A stretch of 62,039 nt of DNA. It comes from an uncultured bacterium. GTDB taxonomy: Bacteria; Bacteroidota; Bacteroidia; Sphingobacteriales; Sphingobacteriaceae. The DNA lies in contig CAIKLP010000021.1 of assembly GCA_903828245.1 (NCBI GenBank), positions 1-62,039 of the forward strand, written 5' to 3'. A program made the translations under genes and the position numbers. Below the pieces are notes generated by a model, which saw only the letters and a list, made by a program, of their open reading frames with translations, was not told the origin of the DNA and did no database searches. Positions within the stretch are counted from its first letter, which is position 1. Each line of letters begins with the position of its first letter. Of this stretch, positions 54,284-62,039 are shown piece after piece.

Positions 54284-55015
54284 ATGAAACTTCAATTACT
54301 ATTCGTTTTATTGTTTTTTAGTTTGATGGGTTGTACTTGGGAAAACCAAGATTCAACAGGTTCTTTAAAAGTTAATTTTGTGCATACTTTTCAAGATTCT
54401 TCTTTACAGATATTGGAAAGCAATCAATTAATTTATACTACCTCAACTGGGAATAAATTCAATATCAAAAATTTAAAATACTATATTGCTAAATTAACAC
54501 TTTACCAAAATAATGGAGCGAAGTATGATGTGAATATGGTTAAATTAATTAACCCTATGGAACAAAATACTAATTATCAAAATTATACGCTATCAAATAT
54601 TCCAAACGGAAAGTACAGTAAAATTTCTTTTGTGTTTGGTGTGGATTCTGCTAGAAATACTTTCCCTTTTGGTTTACCCAATAACTCCGAAAACAATTCG
54701 ATGGAATGGCCATTTACCCTAGGAGGAGGCTATCATTTTATGATGATGGAAGGCGTGTTTCAAAATTCGAAAAACGATACCGTAGGTTATGCTATTCACT
54801 TAGGCGTTACACCTAATCAATTTTACAACGAATTTCCATTAGATTTAACCGTTAATGGAAACGACCAAAGCTTAGATTTTCAAGTAAACATTGAGCAATG
54901 GTTTAACGGCATTAATAAAATCAATTTGAACGATGGTTATGGTTATATGATGGAAGACCAACAAAAACAATTGTTATTTAAACAAAATGGGGTAAGTGTT
55001 TTTACACTTAAATAA
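54284..55015 (+). CDS. MbnP-like lipoprotein
   Basis: A 243-residue lipoprotein (lipobox LMGC, Cys17) of the MbnP-like family. Typical segments are SLKVNFVHTFQDSS near the mature N-terminus, FNIKNLKYYIAKLTLY, KYSKISFVFGVDSARN and the core SMEWPFTLGGGYHFMMMEG with Trp142 and His151. MbnP partners in methanobactin operons are periplasmic copper binders in which a diheme MbnH oxidises a tryptophan to kynurenine. Here the MbnH-like gene follows by 2 bp. No methanobactin genes are visible, so the metal and role are inferred from the family. Confidence 0.87.
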   Translation: MKLQLLFVLLFFSLMGCTWENQDSTGSLKVNFVHTFQDSSLQILESNQLIYTTSTGNKFNIKNLKYYIAKLTLYQNNGAKYDVNMVKLINPMEQNTNYQNYTLSNIPNGKYSKISFVFGVDSARNTFPFGLPNNSENNSMEWPFTLGGGYHFMMMEGVFQNSKNDTVGYAIHLGVTPNQFYNEFPLDLTVNGNDQSLDFQVNIEQWFNGINKINLNDGYGYMMEDQQKQLLFKQNGVSVFTLK

Positions 55016-55017
55016 GG

Positions 55018-56103
55018 ATGAAAAAGTTTGCTGTAATTGGAATATTGTTATTATCGGCTATGCTAATTATGCAGGCATGCGTGGAGCATACTGCTGCTCC
55101 AGACGATACTTACGATTTTCAAACGCCGGCCTATTTTCCTAAAATTGTTTCGCCAACTAATAATCCTTTAACTAAATCTGGTGTGAGTTTGGGTCGCATG
55201 TTATTTTACGATCCAATTTTATCTCAAGATAGTACCATTAGTTGTTCGAGTTGTCACAACATTGCAAATGCTTTTGCCGAAGATAAAAAGTATAGTGTTG
55301 GGGTGGGAGGTGCTACTGGCGATGTAAATGCCATGGCAATTATCAATTTAGCATGGCAGCAAAAATTCTTTTGGAATGGACGCGCTACCAGCTTAGAAGA
55401 GCAAGCATTAGGGCCCATCAACAATCCGCTCGAAATGCACGAAACCAGCGAAAATGTTGCTGCAAAATTAAGCCGTTCTAAAAGATATGCACCGCTATTT
55501 AAACAAGCATTTGGCAGCGCAACGGTAACGCCTGAAATGATTGCCAAAGCCATTTCGCAATTCGAAAGAATTATTGTTTCGAACCAATCTACTTACGATA
55601 AATTTTACGAAATACAAGAGCGGGCATTTACAGCAGAAGAATATGCTGGCTTTAGAATTTTCTTTACCGAAAGAGGCCAATGTTTTCATTGTCATGGGGC
55701 AAATGGTACTTTGCTTGCCCATAATTTAGATACTATTTTTAGAAATAATGGTTTGCTTACTGATCAAGAAATGATTGGAAAAGGTTTATCTTTTGTAACT
55801 AAAAAAGCAACAGACAATGGAAAGTTTAAGGTACCAACCTTACGTAATATTGAATTGACTGGGCCTTACATGCACGATGGTCGTTTTGCAACATTAGCCG
55901 ATGTAATGGATTTTTATAGTTCGGGAATTAAGCAAAATGCCAATTTGGATATTAATTTTACCAAATCGCCCGAAAGGCTTGAGCAGTATGGTGGTTTGGG
56001 TTTAACAAGCACCGAAAAACAACAAGTTATTGCGTTCTTAAAAACATTAACAGATACTGCTTTTACGCATAATCCTGCTTATCAAAATCCTTTCAAAAAA
56101 TAA
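55018..56103 (+). CDS. diheme cytochrome c peroxidase / MauG-MbnH family protein
   Basis: A 361-residue lipoprotein (lipobox MQAC, Cys21) with two CxxCH heme sites: Cys76-Cys79-His80 (SCSSCHNIANAF) and Cys222-Cys225-His226 (QCFHCHGANG). Other family segments are LGRMLFYDPILSQDSTIS, NGRATSLEEQALGPINNP and GPYMHDGRFATL. The group includes peroxide-reducing CcpA enzymes and the MauG/MbnH enzymes that modify a protein substrate. Pairing with an MbnP-like gene 2 bp upstream favours the latter. It ends one base from the convergent FG-GAP gene. Confidence 0.92.
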   Translation: MKKFAVIGILLLSAMLIMQACVEHTAAPDDTYDFQTPAYFPKIVSPTNNPLTKSGVSLGRMLFYDPILSQDSTISCSSCHNIANAFAEDKKYSVGVGGATGDVNAMAIINLAWQQKFFWNGRATSLEEQALGPINNPLEMHETSENVAAKLSRSKRYAPLFKQAFGSATVTPEMIAKAISQFERIIVSNQSTYDKFYEIQERAFTAEEYAGFRIFFTERGQCFHCHGANGTLLAHNLDTIFRNNGLLTDQEMIGKGLSFVTKKATDNGKFKVPTLRNIELTGPYMHDGRFATLADVMDFYSSGIKQNANLDINFTKSPERLEQYGGLGLTSTEKQQVIAFLKTLTDTAFTHNPAYQNPFKK

Positions 56104-56104
56104 T

Positions 56105-58393
56105 TTACTGCTTAATTATTTTTTCAAATTGATTTCCATCGGCTGTTGTAATTTTTAAAATATAAACGCCATTAGGAATTTCACTTACATTCAATTCGGC
56201 AACAATCGCATCTATATTTTCTTGTAAGATAGATTGACCCAGTTGATTCATCAAGCTACAAGCCTTTATTTTATTGTTGGTTATGCTTTGTAAATGCAGC
56301 AGATGGCTAGTAGGATTGGGGTAACATTTGATAGTAGAATGGCTAAGCTGCGTTTGATTAATACCATCAGGAATAATTTGATTTTTAAATAAAACCAAAC
56401 CGCCCTGAGGATTGCCCGCCATTAATTCTGGCTTATTGTCTCCATCTATATCTGCCATGGTAATGCCAAATCCTCCATTGCTTAAAGTGTATTGGCCTTG
56501 CATCAAATTAATAGAATCTATTACGGCAGGTCCAACCGACATCATTAATTTATCGATATGGTTGAAAATATAAACTTTCCCATTGGCATTTGATACCACT
56601 AATCGTTCTTGGTCGCTGTTAAATATTTTTTGAATAAGGGCTGTTGTTCTTCCACTTGGAAAACCCGAAACGGCTCTCATGTTTATTTTAAAAAGGGAGT
56701 CGCTTATTAATTTAAATTTAGGTTCTGCCGTATTAGAAGTATCCTGCCAGTAATTAATATTGTCAAATCTTTCGCCCGAAATCATAGCCAGTCTTGAGTT
56801 TGGACTCATACTCAAGCTGGTATTTAAAAATGGGGCAGATAAATTGCCCACATCTAAACCAGTTAAATAATTTGATTTGAATGTAAATTGAAATGGATTA
56901 CTAGCACCTGCTGTATTATCGAAATAATAAAAGGTGCCATCATTTGCGCCTGTTATCATATCAATATCGCCGTCTAAATCTACATCCCCAAAAGTTGGTA
57001 CCATGTTGGAGATATTTAAATTTGATAAAGACCATTGGTCTCTACTGATTAGCTCAAATGCAGGGCTGGTAAGGCTTCCCACATTTTTATAAGCAGTTAA
57101 TCCAGATTTATAAGTACCATTTGATTGAAAATATCCGGTGGTACTCACTACAAAATCCATGAGTCCATTTTGGTCAAAGTCAACAAATACCGGATGAGAG
57201 CCTTCGCCTACTTCAATCATTTCTTCTTCTAAAAATGCATTGGTGCTGAGGACAAAATCTGGTGCTGTATCTGTTCCCATGTTCAAATACAATTTACAAT
57301 TTTCGAAATTGTCTGCATTGCCTGTTGTATTAGGAGCGGCAATTAAATCTCTTTTATTATCGTTGTTTACATCAATAAAAAATGCAGCCGGAAAACTCTC
57401 CACTAAAATGGGATCTATTGTTGGATAAAACCTGTAGAATGAAGTAAATATAGGGTTGGTATTACTTTCTGTATTCACTAGTAAATACATATTACTACAG
57501 CCAATATCGCCGATTAAAATATCGTTTTTACCATCACCATTCGAATCAAAAACCAATAAAGTAGAGCCCGAGTGTTTGCCACCAGTTAATTTTTTAGTAA
57601 CTAAATTTTCGAATTCAGATTTTGTATATTCAGGAATATATCGATTGCCTGTAGCACAAGGTCCGCTTTGGTATTGTAGCGACACATTACAATTTTGATA
57701 TGATTCTCTAAACCTTCCCCAGCATCTTTTATGTACGATAAAATTATTGACAGAATCTTTGTTACCATAGGTTTCCATCGACATGTTTTTATACATATAT
57801 ATTCCATCGCCTGCGGTATCGATTCCTAGCTCCATGCTGAGTATATCTACATCGCCATCATCATCTACATCTAAAACAGCTGGAATGTCGGCAGGGCCGC
57901 TATATAACCTGGTAACAAAAGAACCAAAGTCGGCTTGTACATCTCCATTGACTAAACTAAAGGAAATACCATTTAAGGTAGTTGAAGTATTTTTATAAAT
58001 TTTTACACCGCCAGGTATAGCTGTAAATATATCTTCTTTGCCATCGCCATTATAATCGACTAATAGCATCCATTCCGTTAGTTTTTTTGGAAATTTAGTA
58101 GCGTATTGTGGTGCATATTCATAAGCAATTTGTCCAGTGATTCCTTTATTAAGGTAGCAACTAATTTTGCCGCCCTCTCGATCAAAAATGACGATATCTT
58201 TTTTGCCATCAAAATCCAAGTCACATGCCGAAAACTGCGGTACATCAAAGCCTCCAGCAAATGGCAAGCTGATACTTTTATTATTTTGATTAACTGGAAT
58301 CGTATTTGGGTAGGGGATAAAACCTCCTGTGAAATTTTGTGCTAAGGCGATGTCAACTAAAAAACAACAGGCAAAGAATAATATTTTTTTCAT
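56105..58393 (-). CDS. secreted FG-GAP repeat protein with T9SS sorting domain (paralog 2)
   Basis: A 762-residue secreted protein: signal peptide (ILFFACCFLVDIALAQ), a long FG-GAP/VCBS beta-propeller region with at least seven calcium-type loops (DLDFDGKKDI, DYNGDGKEDI, DVDDDGDVDIL, DSNGDGKNDI, DVNNDNKRDL, DVDLDGDIDMI, DIDGDNKPEL), and a type A T9SS domain at the end (IKCYPNPTSHLL ... NGVYILKI). A cysteine module KRCWGRF has Cys224, Cys235, Cys246, with exact C-x10-C-x10-C spacing also found in its neighbour. Surface-exposed; adhesion or ligand-binding role inferred. Confidence 0.88.
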   Translation of the reverse strand: MKKILFFACCFLVDIALAQNFTGGFIPYPNTIPVNQNNKSISLPFAGGFDVPQFSACDLDFDGKKDIVIFDREGGKISCYLNKGITGQIAYEYAPQYATKFPKKLTEWMLLVDYNGDGKEDIFTAIPGGVKIYKNTSTTLNGISFSLVNGDVQADFGSFVTRLYSGPADIPAVLDVDDDGDVDILSMELGIDTAGDGIYMYKNMSMETYGNKDSVNNFIVHKRCWGRFRESYQNCNVSLQYQSGPCATGNRYIPEYTKSEFENLVTKKLTGGKHSGSTLLVFDSNGDGKNDILIGDIGCSNMYLLVNTESNTNPIFTSFYRFYPTIDPILVESFPAAFFIDVNNDNKRDLIAAPNTTGNADNFENCKLYLNMGTDTAPDFVLSTNAFLEEEMIEVGEGSHPVFVDFDQNGLMDFVVSTTGYFQSNGTYKSGLTAYKNVGSLTSPAFELISRDQWSLSNLNISNMVPTFGDVDLDGDIDMITGANDGTFYYFDNTAGASNPFQFTFKSNYLTGLDVGNLSAPFLNTSLSMSPNSRLAMISGERFDNINYWQDTSNTAEPKFKLISDSLFKINMRAVSGFPSGRTTALIQKIFNSDQERLVVSNANGKVYIFNHIDKLMMSVGPAVIDSINLMQGQYTLSNGGFGITMADIDGDNKPELMAGNPQGGLVLFKNQIIPDGINQTQLSHSTIKCYPNPTSHLLHLQSITNNKIKACSLMNQLGQSILQENIDAIVAELNVSEIPNGVYILKITTADGNQFEKIIKQ

Positions 58394-60670
58394 TTATTTT
58401 TTGATAAACTTGGAACTGTAACGGTGTTGATTGGTTTGTATATCTACTACATAAAAACCAGGTACTAAGCTACTACTTTCTAGTTTAATTTGATTGTTTT
58501 GTAGGCTAAATGGAATATCTTTTTTAATACCCATTAAGTCGGTTACCCTCAATAAATTTAATTTTTCATTCCATGGAATGTCAATGTAAAATATTGATTC
58601 ACATGGGTTTGGATAGGATATTAAGGTATTATTTATAATTTGATTGATTCCAACTGGCGCCGAACTAGCATTCCAATAAATGGCCACCCCACCCCTTGGG
58701 GTACCAGTAATTAATTCTGCTTTTCCATCATCATCTATATCCGCTAAATCTATTTTAAAACCGCCATTTGCATAAGAATAAACACCTTGCATCAAATCGA
58801 CCAAATTTGTAATTTTTACATTTGATTGATTGGGGTCGGTGTATAAACTATCTAAGGTGTAAACATAACCATTGGCATCACTAAAAATAAATCGATCTCT
58901 GTCATTCGTAAATAGTTTATTTATACAAACAGAGGCCTTGCCACTAGGATATAAAAATAGCTTGCCTAAGTTGATTTTATATAAGGAATCGGTCGCTAAA
59001 ACATAAGCTGGTAGGCTATTTGACTGCCCTTTTAAAAAATTAATATTATAAAAATTTTCTCCAGAAATTAAATCTTGAATGCCATCTTTATCGAGGTCGT
59101 AGGCGGTAGGGCTGGAGTTATTCCCAATGTCTAAATTGCTAAAGGTATTTGGAATATAATTTAAATTGAATGTTTGTCCAGCACCTGCACTATTATTAAA
59201 ATAATAAAAATTACCATCGCTACTACCTGTTATCATATCGATGTCGCCATCTGCATCTGCATCAAAAAATACGGGCGAAAACTTTTGAATACCAATACTC
59301 GAAAACCCAGCATAATCGCGGGTTTGTAACTCATATTTGGGTATTGTTTTAGTACCAATATTTTGATATAAAGTAAGGCCACTTTTATAGCTGCCATTGC
59401 TTTGGTAATAACCCGTGCTACCGATCATGATATCTATTAAACCATCTTGGTTATAATCGACAAAACTTGGGCAAGCTCCTTCACCAATGTCTATTTGTTC
59501 TTCTGCTAAAAAGCGTGCATTATCAAAAACATAATAAGGTACACTTGCATTTCCACGATTCAAATACAACCAAACATTTTGAAAGTTCTCGCTAGCATTT
59601 GGGGTATTCGGGCAAGCAATGATATCTTTTAATCCATCGTTGTTTACATCCATTAAAAATGCAGCAGGAAAGGTGGCAAAATTAATAGGTAAGTTACTCG
59701 GAAAGTTAGTAACAACTTGATTCATGATGGCATTGGTATTATCGCTACCATTAATGGCCAAATACATTTGGTTACAGCCAGCATCACCAATTAAAACATC
59801 ATTTTTACCATCACCGGTAAAGTCATAAACCAAACAAGTAGAACCCGCATGTCTATTGCTTTTGTTCGCTAAATTAACATTAGCTTGGTATTCAGAAAGG
59901 CTCAATTCTGCTTTGTTACCCGTGCTACAGGGCGTGCCGGCATAATTTAACAGAATGGTACATCCATTATTATCTTCAATAAATCTTCCCCAACATCTTT
60001 TCCAAATAACAAAAGTGTCTATACCTGCAATGCCTGTTTTTTCTACCGTTAAATTTTTAAACCACTCAATTGGTTCGCCTGGTGTGATTGTTGCTGTGCC
60101 AAATCTTAAAATGTCTAAGTCGCCATCTCCATCAACATCGGCTATACTTGGTATATCGTTTGATGGTACGCCTATGGCTATGGTAAATTGCGTAGTACTA
60201 AATAAAATTTGATCTATAATTAATTTAAATTTTAAACCTAAGGAATCTGTTGAAATATTTCGGTAGCATGCAATGCCGCCATTTTTATCACAAAATAAAT
60301 CTTCTTTTCCATCTCCATCATAATCCATCATTAACATCCATTCGCCAATTATAGGGAATCGATTATTATAACGAATATCGTATTGGTAATTTATTTCGTT
60401 TGGTCCTCCAATATTTAGGAAACAGGAAAGTTTGGAGCCTTCTCGATCGTGTACAATGATATCTTTTTTACCATCTAAATTGATATCGCAACTGGCAAAT
60501 TGAGCAGCGTCTATTCCACCGGCAAAAGGGGCTTTAAGTGTTTTGCCATTTTCTATTACCGTTATGGCCGCTTTTTGGGTATCATATGGCTTAAAATCTA
60601 AAATATCCTGTGCATAGCCCGAAAGAGCAAGATTTAAAAGTATAAGGTAAAATCCCAATAATTTTTTCAT
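58394..60670 (-). CDS. secreted FG-GAP repeat protein with T9SS sorting domain (paralog 1)
   Basis: A 758-residue close relative of the following gene, with the same order: signal peptide (FYLILLNLALSGYAQ), FG-GAP loops (DINLDGKKDI, DYDGDGKEDL, DVDGDGDLDIL, DFTGDGKNDVL, DVNNDGLKDI, DYNQDGLIDI, DADADGDIDMI, DLDKDGIQDL), the KRCWGRF module with Cys226, Cys237, Cys248, and a T9SS tail (LISYPNPCESIF ... PGFYVVDIQT). Its stop and the next gene's start are adjacent bases, so a tandem duplication transcribed as one unit is likely. Confidence 0.88.
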   Translation of the reverse strand: MKKLLGFYLILLNLALSGYAQDILDFKPYDTQKAAITVIENGKTLKAPFAGGIDAAQFASCDINLDGKKDIIVHDREGSKLSCFLNIGGPNEINYQYDIRYNNRFPIIGEWMLMMDYDGDGKEDLFCDKNGGIACYRNISTDSLGLKFKLIIDQILFSTTQFTIAIGVPSNDIPSIADVDGDGDLDILRFGTATITPGEPIEWFKNLTVEKTGIAGIDTFVIWKRCWGRFIEDNNGCTILLNYAGTPCSTGNKAELSLSEYQANVNLANKSNRHAGSTCLVYDFTGDGKNDVLIGDAGCNQMYLAINGSDNTNAIMNQVVTNFPSNLPINFATFPAAFLMDVNNDGLKDIIACPNTPNASENFQNVWLYLNRGNASVPYYVFDNARFLAEEQIDIGEGACPSFVDYNQDGLIDIMIGSTGYYQSNGSYKSGLTLYQNIGTKTIPKYELQTRDYAGFSSIGIQKFSPVFFDADADGDIDMITGSSDGNFYYFNNSAGAGQTFNLNYIPNTFSNLDIGNNSSPTAYDLDKDGIQDLISGENFYNINFLKGQSNSLPAYVLATDSLYKINLGKLFLYPSGKASVCINKLFTNDRDRFIFSDANGYVYTLDSLYTDPNQSNVKITNLVDLMQGVYSYANGGFKIDLADIDDDGKAELITGTPRGGVAIYWNASSAPVGINQIINNTLISYPNPCESIFYIDIPWNEKLNLLRVTDLMGIKKDIPFSLQNNQIKLESSSLVPGFYVVDIQTNQHRYSSKFIKK

Positions 60671-60695
60671 TTTTGTCTAATCAATCCCTATAAAT

Positions 60696-61235
60696 ATGCG
60701 AATTATTTTATTATTTCTGATCTCTTTTTGTATAACAATTCAGTTGCAAGCCCAACAAACTGTTTATTTTAACTTATCAGAATTATTTCCAATTCAAGAT
60801 TTTAGTTTAGCTAGACAAACCCATAATGGTCAAACACAATTAAAAATAATTGCGGAATTAAAAGATGCAAGTATTGATAAAAGTATTGAAGGCAAATACG
60901 AGTTTGTGATTAATGGATTTGTAGAAAAAATTGATTTTAAAAATGGCGCTGCTGCTTTACCAGAAGATATGAAAAGTAATGTGTTATTTATTAAACACGA
61001 AACAGCAAACACAGCTAATTATCATTTATATTATATACTAGCTGGCTTTGTAATTCCAATACCTTTGTGGTTACTCATCGTTATTCCCATTGCTATTGTG
61101 GTGATAGCTTTAATTATTAAAAGAATATTGATGATTTTATTGATCCTGTTTTTTGTGCTATTTTTTATGACACAAGGAATTGATTTTTCGGCCTTTATTA
61201 ATTTAATGAGCTCGGCCTATCATTCTTTATTTTAA
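60696..61235 (+). CDS. small membrane protein, function unknown
   Basis: A 179-residue protein not assigned to a known family. A signal peptide (ILLFLISFCITIQLQAQ) is followed by a soluble part of about 85 residues (LKIIAELKDASIDKSIEGKY, YEFVINGFVEKIDF) and two long hydrophobic stretches (~113-139 and ~141-158), ending in a short amphipathic tail. It is divergent from the FG-GAP pair with only 25 bp between starts, and convergent with the Omp85-type gene (6 bp apart). Confidence 0.65.
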   Translation: MRIILLFLISFCITIQLQAQQTVYFNLSELFPIQDFSLARQTHNGQTQLKIIAELKDASIDKSIEGKYEFVINGFVEKIDFKNGAAALPEDMKSNVLFIKHETANTANYHLYYILAGFVIPIPLWLLIVIPIAIVVIALIIKRILMILLILFFVLFFMTQGIDFSAFINLMSSAYHSLF

Positions 61236-61241
61236 AGCATT

Positions 61242-62039
61242 TTAGAATGGATAACCAATTCCAAAATTAAAATTAAAGAAGTTATAATTATTAGCGTCTT
61301 TCCATACATTATTATTGAATTGTTCGATCACCCATCTATTGGCATTTTCGAATCGAGGGTCTCTTAATTTTAAGCCAAGGTCGAATCGGAATAATAGGAA
61401 TCGATAATCTAATCTTAATCCAACACCTGTACCTATAGCCAGCTCTTTATAAAAGGTACTTGGTTTAAAACCTTCTAATTCGTTAGCATTTTTTTGAATG
61501 TCCCAAACATTTCCAAAGTCTAAAAAGCTAGCACCTTTTAATTTTGCGCCAATAAATCTTTCTAAAATATCGAATCGGTATTCTATATTTCCTTCGATTT
61601 TAAAATTACCTGTTTGGTCTAAATTCAAAGAAGAAAGGTCGATATTTCTATAGCCTCCAGGCCCTACAGATCTGGCCCTAAATGCCCTGATACTGTTTGC
61701 ACCACCAGTAAAAAACTGTCTTTCAAAAGGTAATACTTTTGAATTCCAATAAGCAAATCCAACGCCGGTATTAAAACGATAAACGATTTGGCTTCTTGTT
61801 CCAAAATTATTAAAATACCTGGCATCAATTTCTGGTCTGGTAAAATTATAATAGGGGAGATTGAAAAATTCGTATTGGTTTAAATTATTTTTTTGTTCAT
61901 TTAGTAATCGACTTGCCGCATATAAGCCGGTTCCCATTATCTCTAGATTGAATTTAATATAATAATAATTTTTTTTGAATTGATTGAGTTGTTGATTGCT
62001 GATCACCAATGAATAGCGTATACCTAGCGTAATATGTGG
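61242..62039 (-). CDS. Omp85/BamA-TamA-type beta barrel, C-terminal part (5' end outside window)
   Basis: The last ~266 residues of an outer-membrane barrel protein. The frame stays open through the right edge of the window, so an in-frame TTG at 62009 is not the real start. Barrel features: PFERQFFTGGANSIRAFRAR followed by VGPGGYRN, the conserved Omp85 surface loop with its RAFR/RxR signature; EGNIEYRFDIL; LRLDYRFLLFRFDLGLKLRD; and a C-terminal FNFGIGYPF ending in phenylalanine. Without the POTRA domains one cannot say whether it is BamA, TamA or another surface-antigen-family member. Confidence 0.85.
   Translation of the reverse strand, partial: PHITLGIRYSLVISNQQLNQFKKNYYYIKFNLEIMGTGLYAASRLLNEQKNNLNQYEFFNLPYYNFTRPEIDARYFNNFGTRSQIVYRFNTGVGFAYWNSKVLPFERQFFTGGANSIRAFRARSVGPGGYRNIDLSSLNLDQTGNFKIEGNIEYRFDILERFIGAKLKGASFLDFGNVWDIQKNANELEGFKPSTFYKELAIGTGVGLRLDYRFLLFRFDLGLKLRDPRFENANRWVIEQFNNNVWKDANNYNFFNFNFGIGYPF

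Overview
The window is a 62 kb chromosomal stretch from a member of the Bacteroidota. Four things point there: AT-rich DNA, promoters of the TTG-N19..23-TAnnTTTG type (tRNA pair, rpsO, pnp, serC), type IX secretion (T9SS) sorting tails on three secreted proteins, and a TonB receptor with an N-terminal carboxypeptidase-regulatory-like domain. The gene set (complex I subunits, heptaheme cytochrome, diheme peroxidase, peptide transporters) suggests a respiring, peptide-using heterotroph. I cannot name a genus. I see no insertion sequence, phage, CRISPR array or rRNA; nearly all the DNA is coding and the order looks ancestral rather than acquired.

Layout, left to right. 1-2042: end of ftsK, a LolA-like carrier, a small unknown gene and a PhnP-like hydrolase. 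2188-2416: tRNA-Gly(GCC) and tRNA-Leu(UAA), each followed by a terminator. 2508-9072: a TetR-controlled RND efflux operon (regulator, TolC, adaptor, pump) with a 24-bp dyad at its promoter. 9159-15029 (minus): an unusual nine-gene operon, nuoA-nuoB-purK-purE-unknown-pdxH-nuoC-nuoD-GNAT, in which four metabolic genes sit between nuoB and nuoC. 15090-18192: a flavoprotein, a DEAD-box helicase and a membrane-anchored SRPBCC protein.

18220-28301 reads as a peptide-use region: a DUF885 lipoprotein peptidase with an OPT transporter, a divergent POT transporter, an MFS transporter, a DPP IV-like S9 peptidase and a secreted unknown. The OPT/POT intergenic region carries two dyads and a run of direct repeats. 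28382-31735: thiolase and a PgpH-like c-di-AMP phosphodiesterase. 31732-37925 (minus): a tight operon of a T9SS cargo protein, a seven-heme TPR cytochrome, MltG, a thioesterase and a YihY protein. 37954-40244: a PASTA-only membrane protein divergent from ddl, then a second thioesterase.

40245-43176: an AT-rich intergenic region with hairpins and an orphan terminator, then rpsO and pnp from separate promoters. 43233-46990: YceI, rpe and a TonB-dependent receptor. 47047-50310: serC, serA and a DUF1015 gene, a serine-biosynthesis operon whose third member is uncharacterised. 50318-54140 (minus): ABC exporter, beta-CASP nuclease-like protein, START-like protein and VF530. 54284-56103: an MbnP-like lipoprotein and a diheme MauG/peroxidase-family partner. 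56105-60670 (minus): two abutting FG-GAP T9SS paralogs sharing a strictly spaced three-cysteine module. The window ends with a small membrane protein and the C-terminal barrel of an Omp85-family protein.

The best candidates for new biology are the MbnP/MbnH-like pair, the DUF1015 gene in the serine operon, the split complex I operon, and the regulatory repeats between the two peptide transporters.
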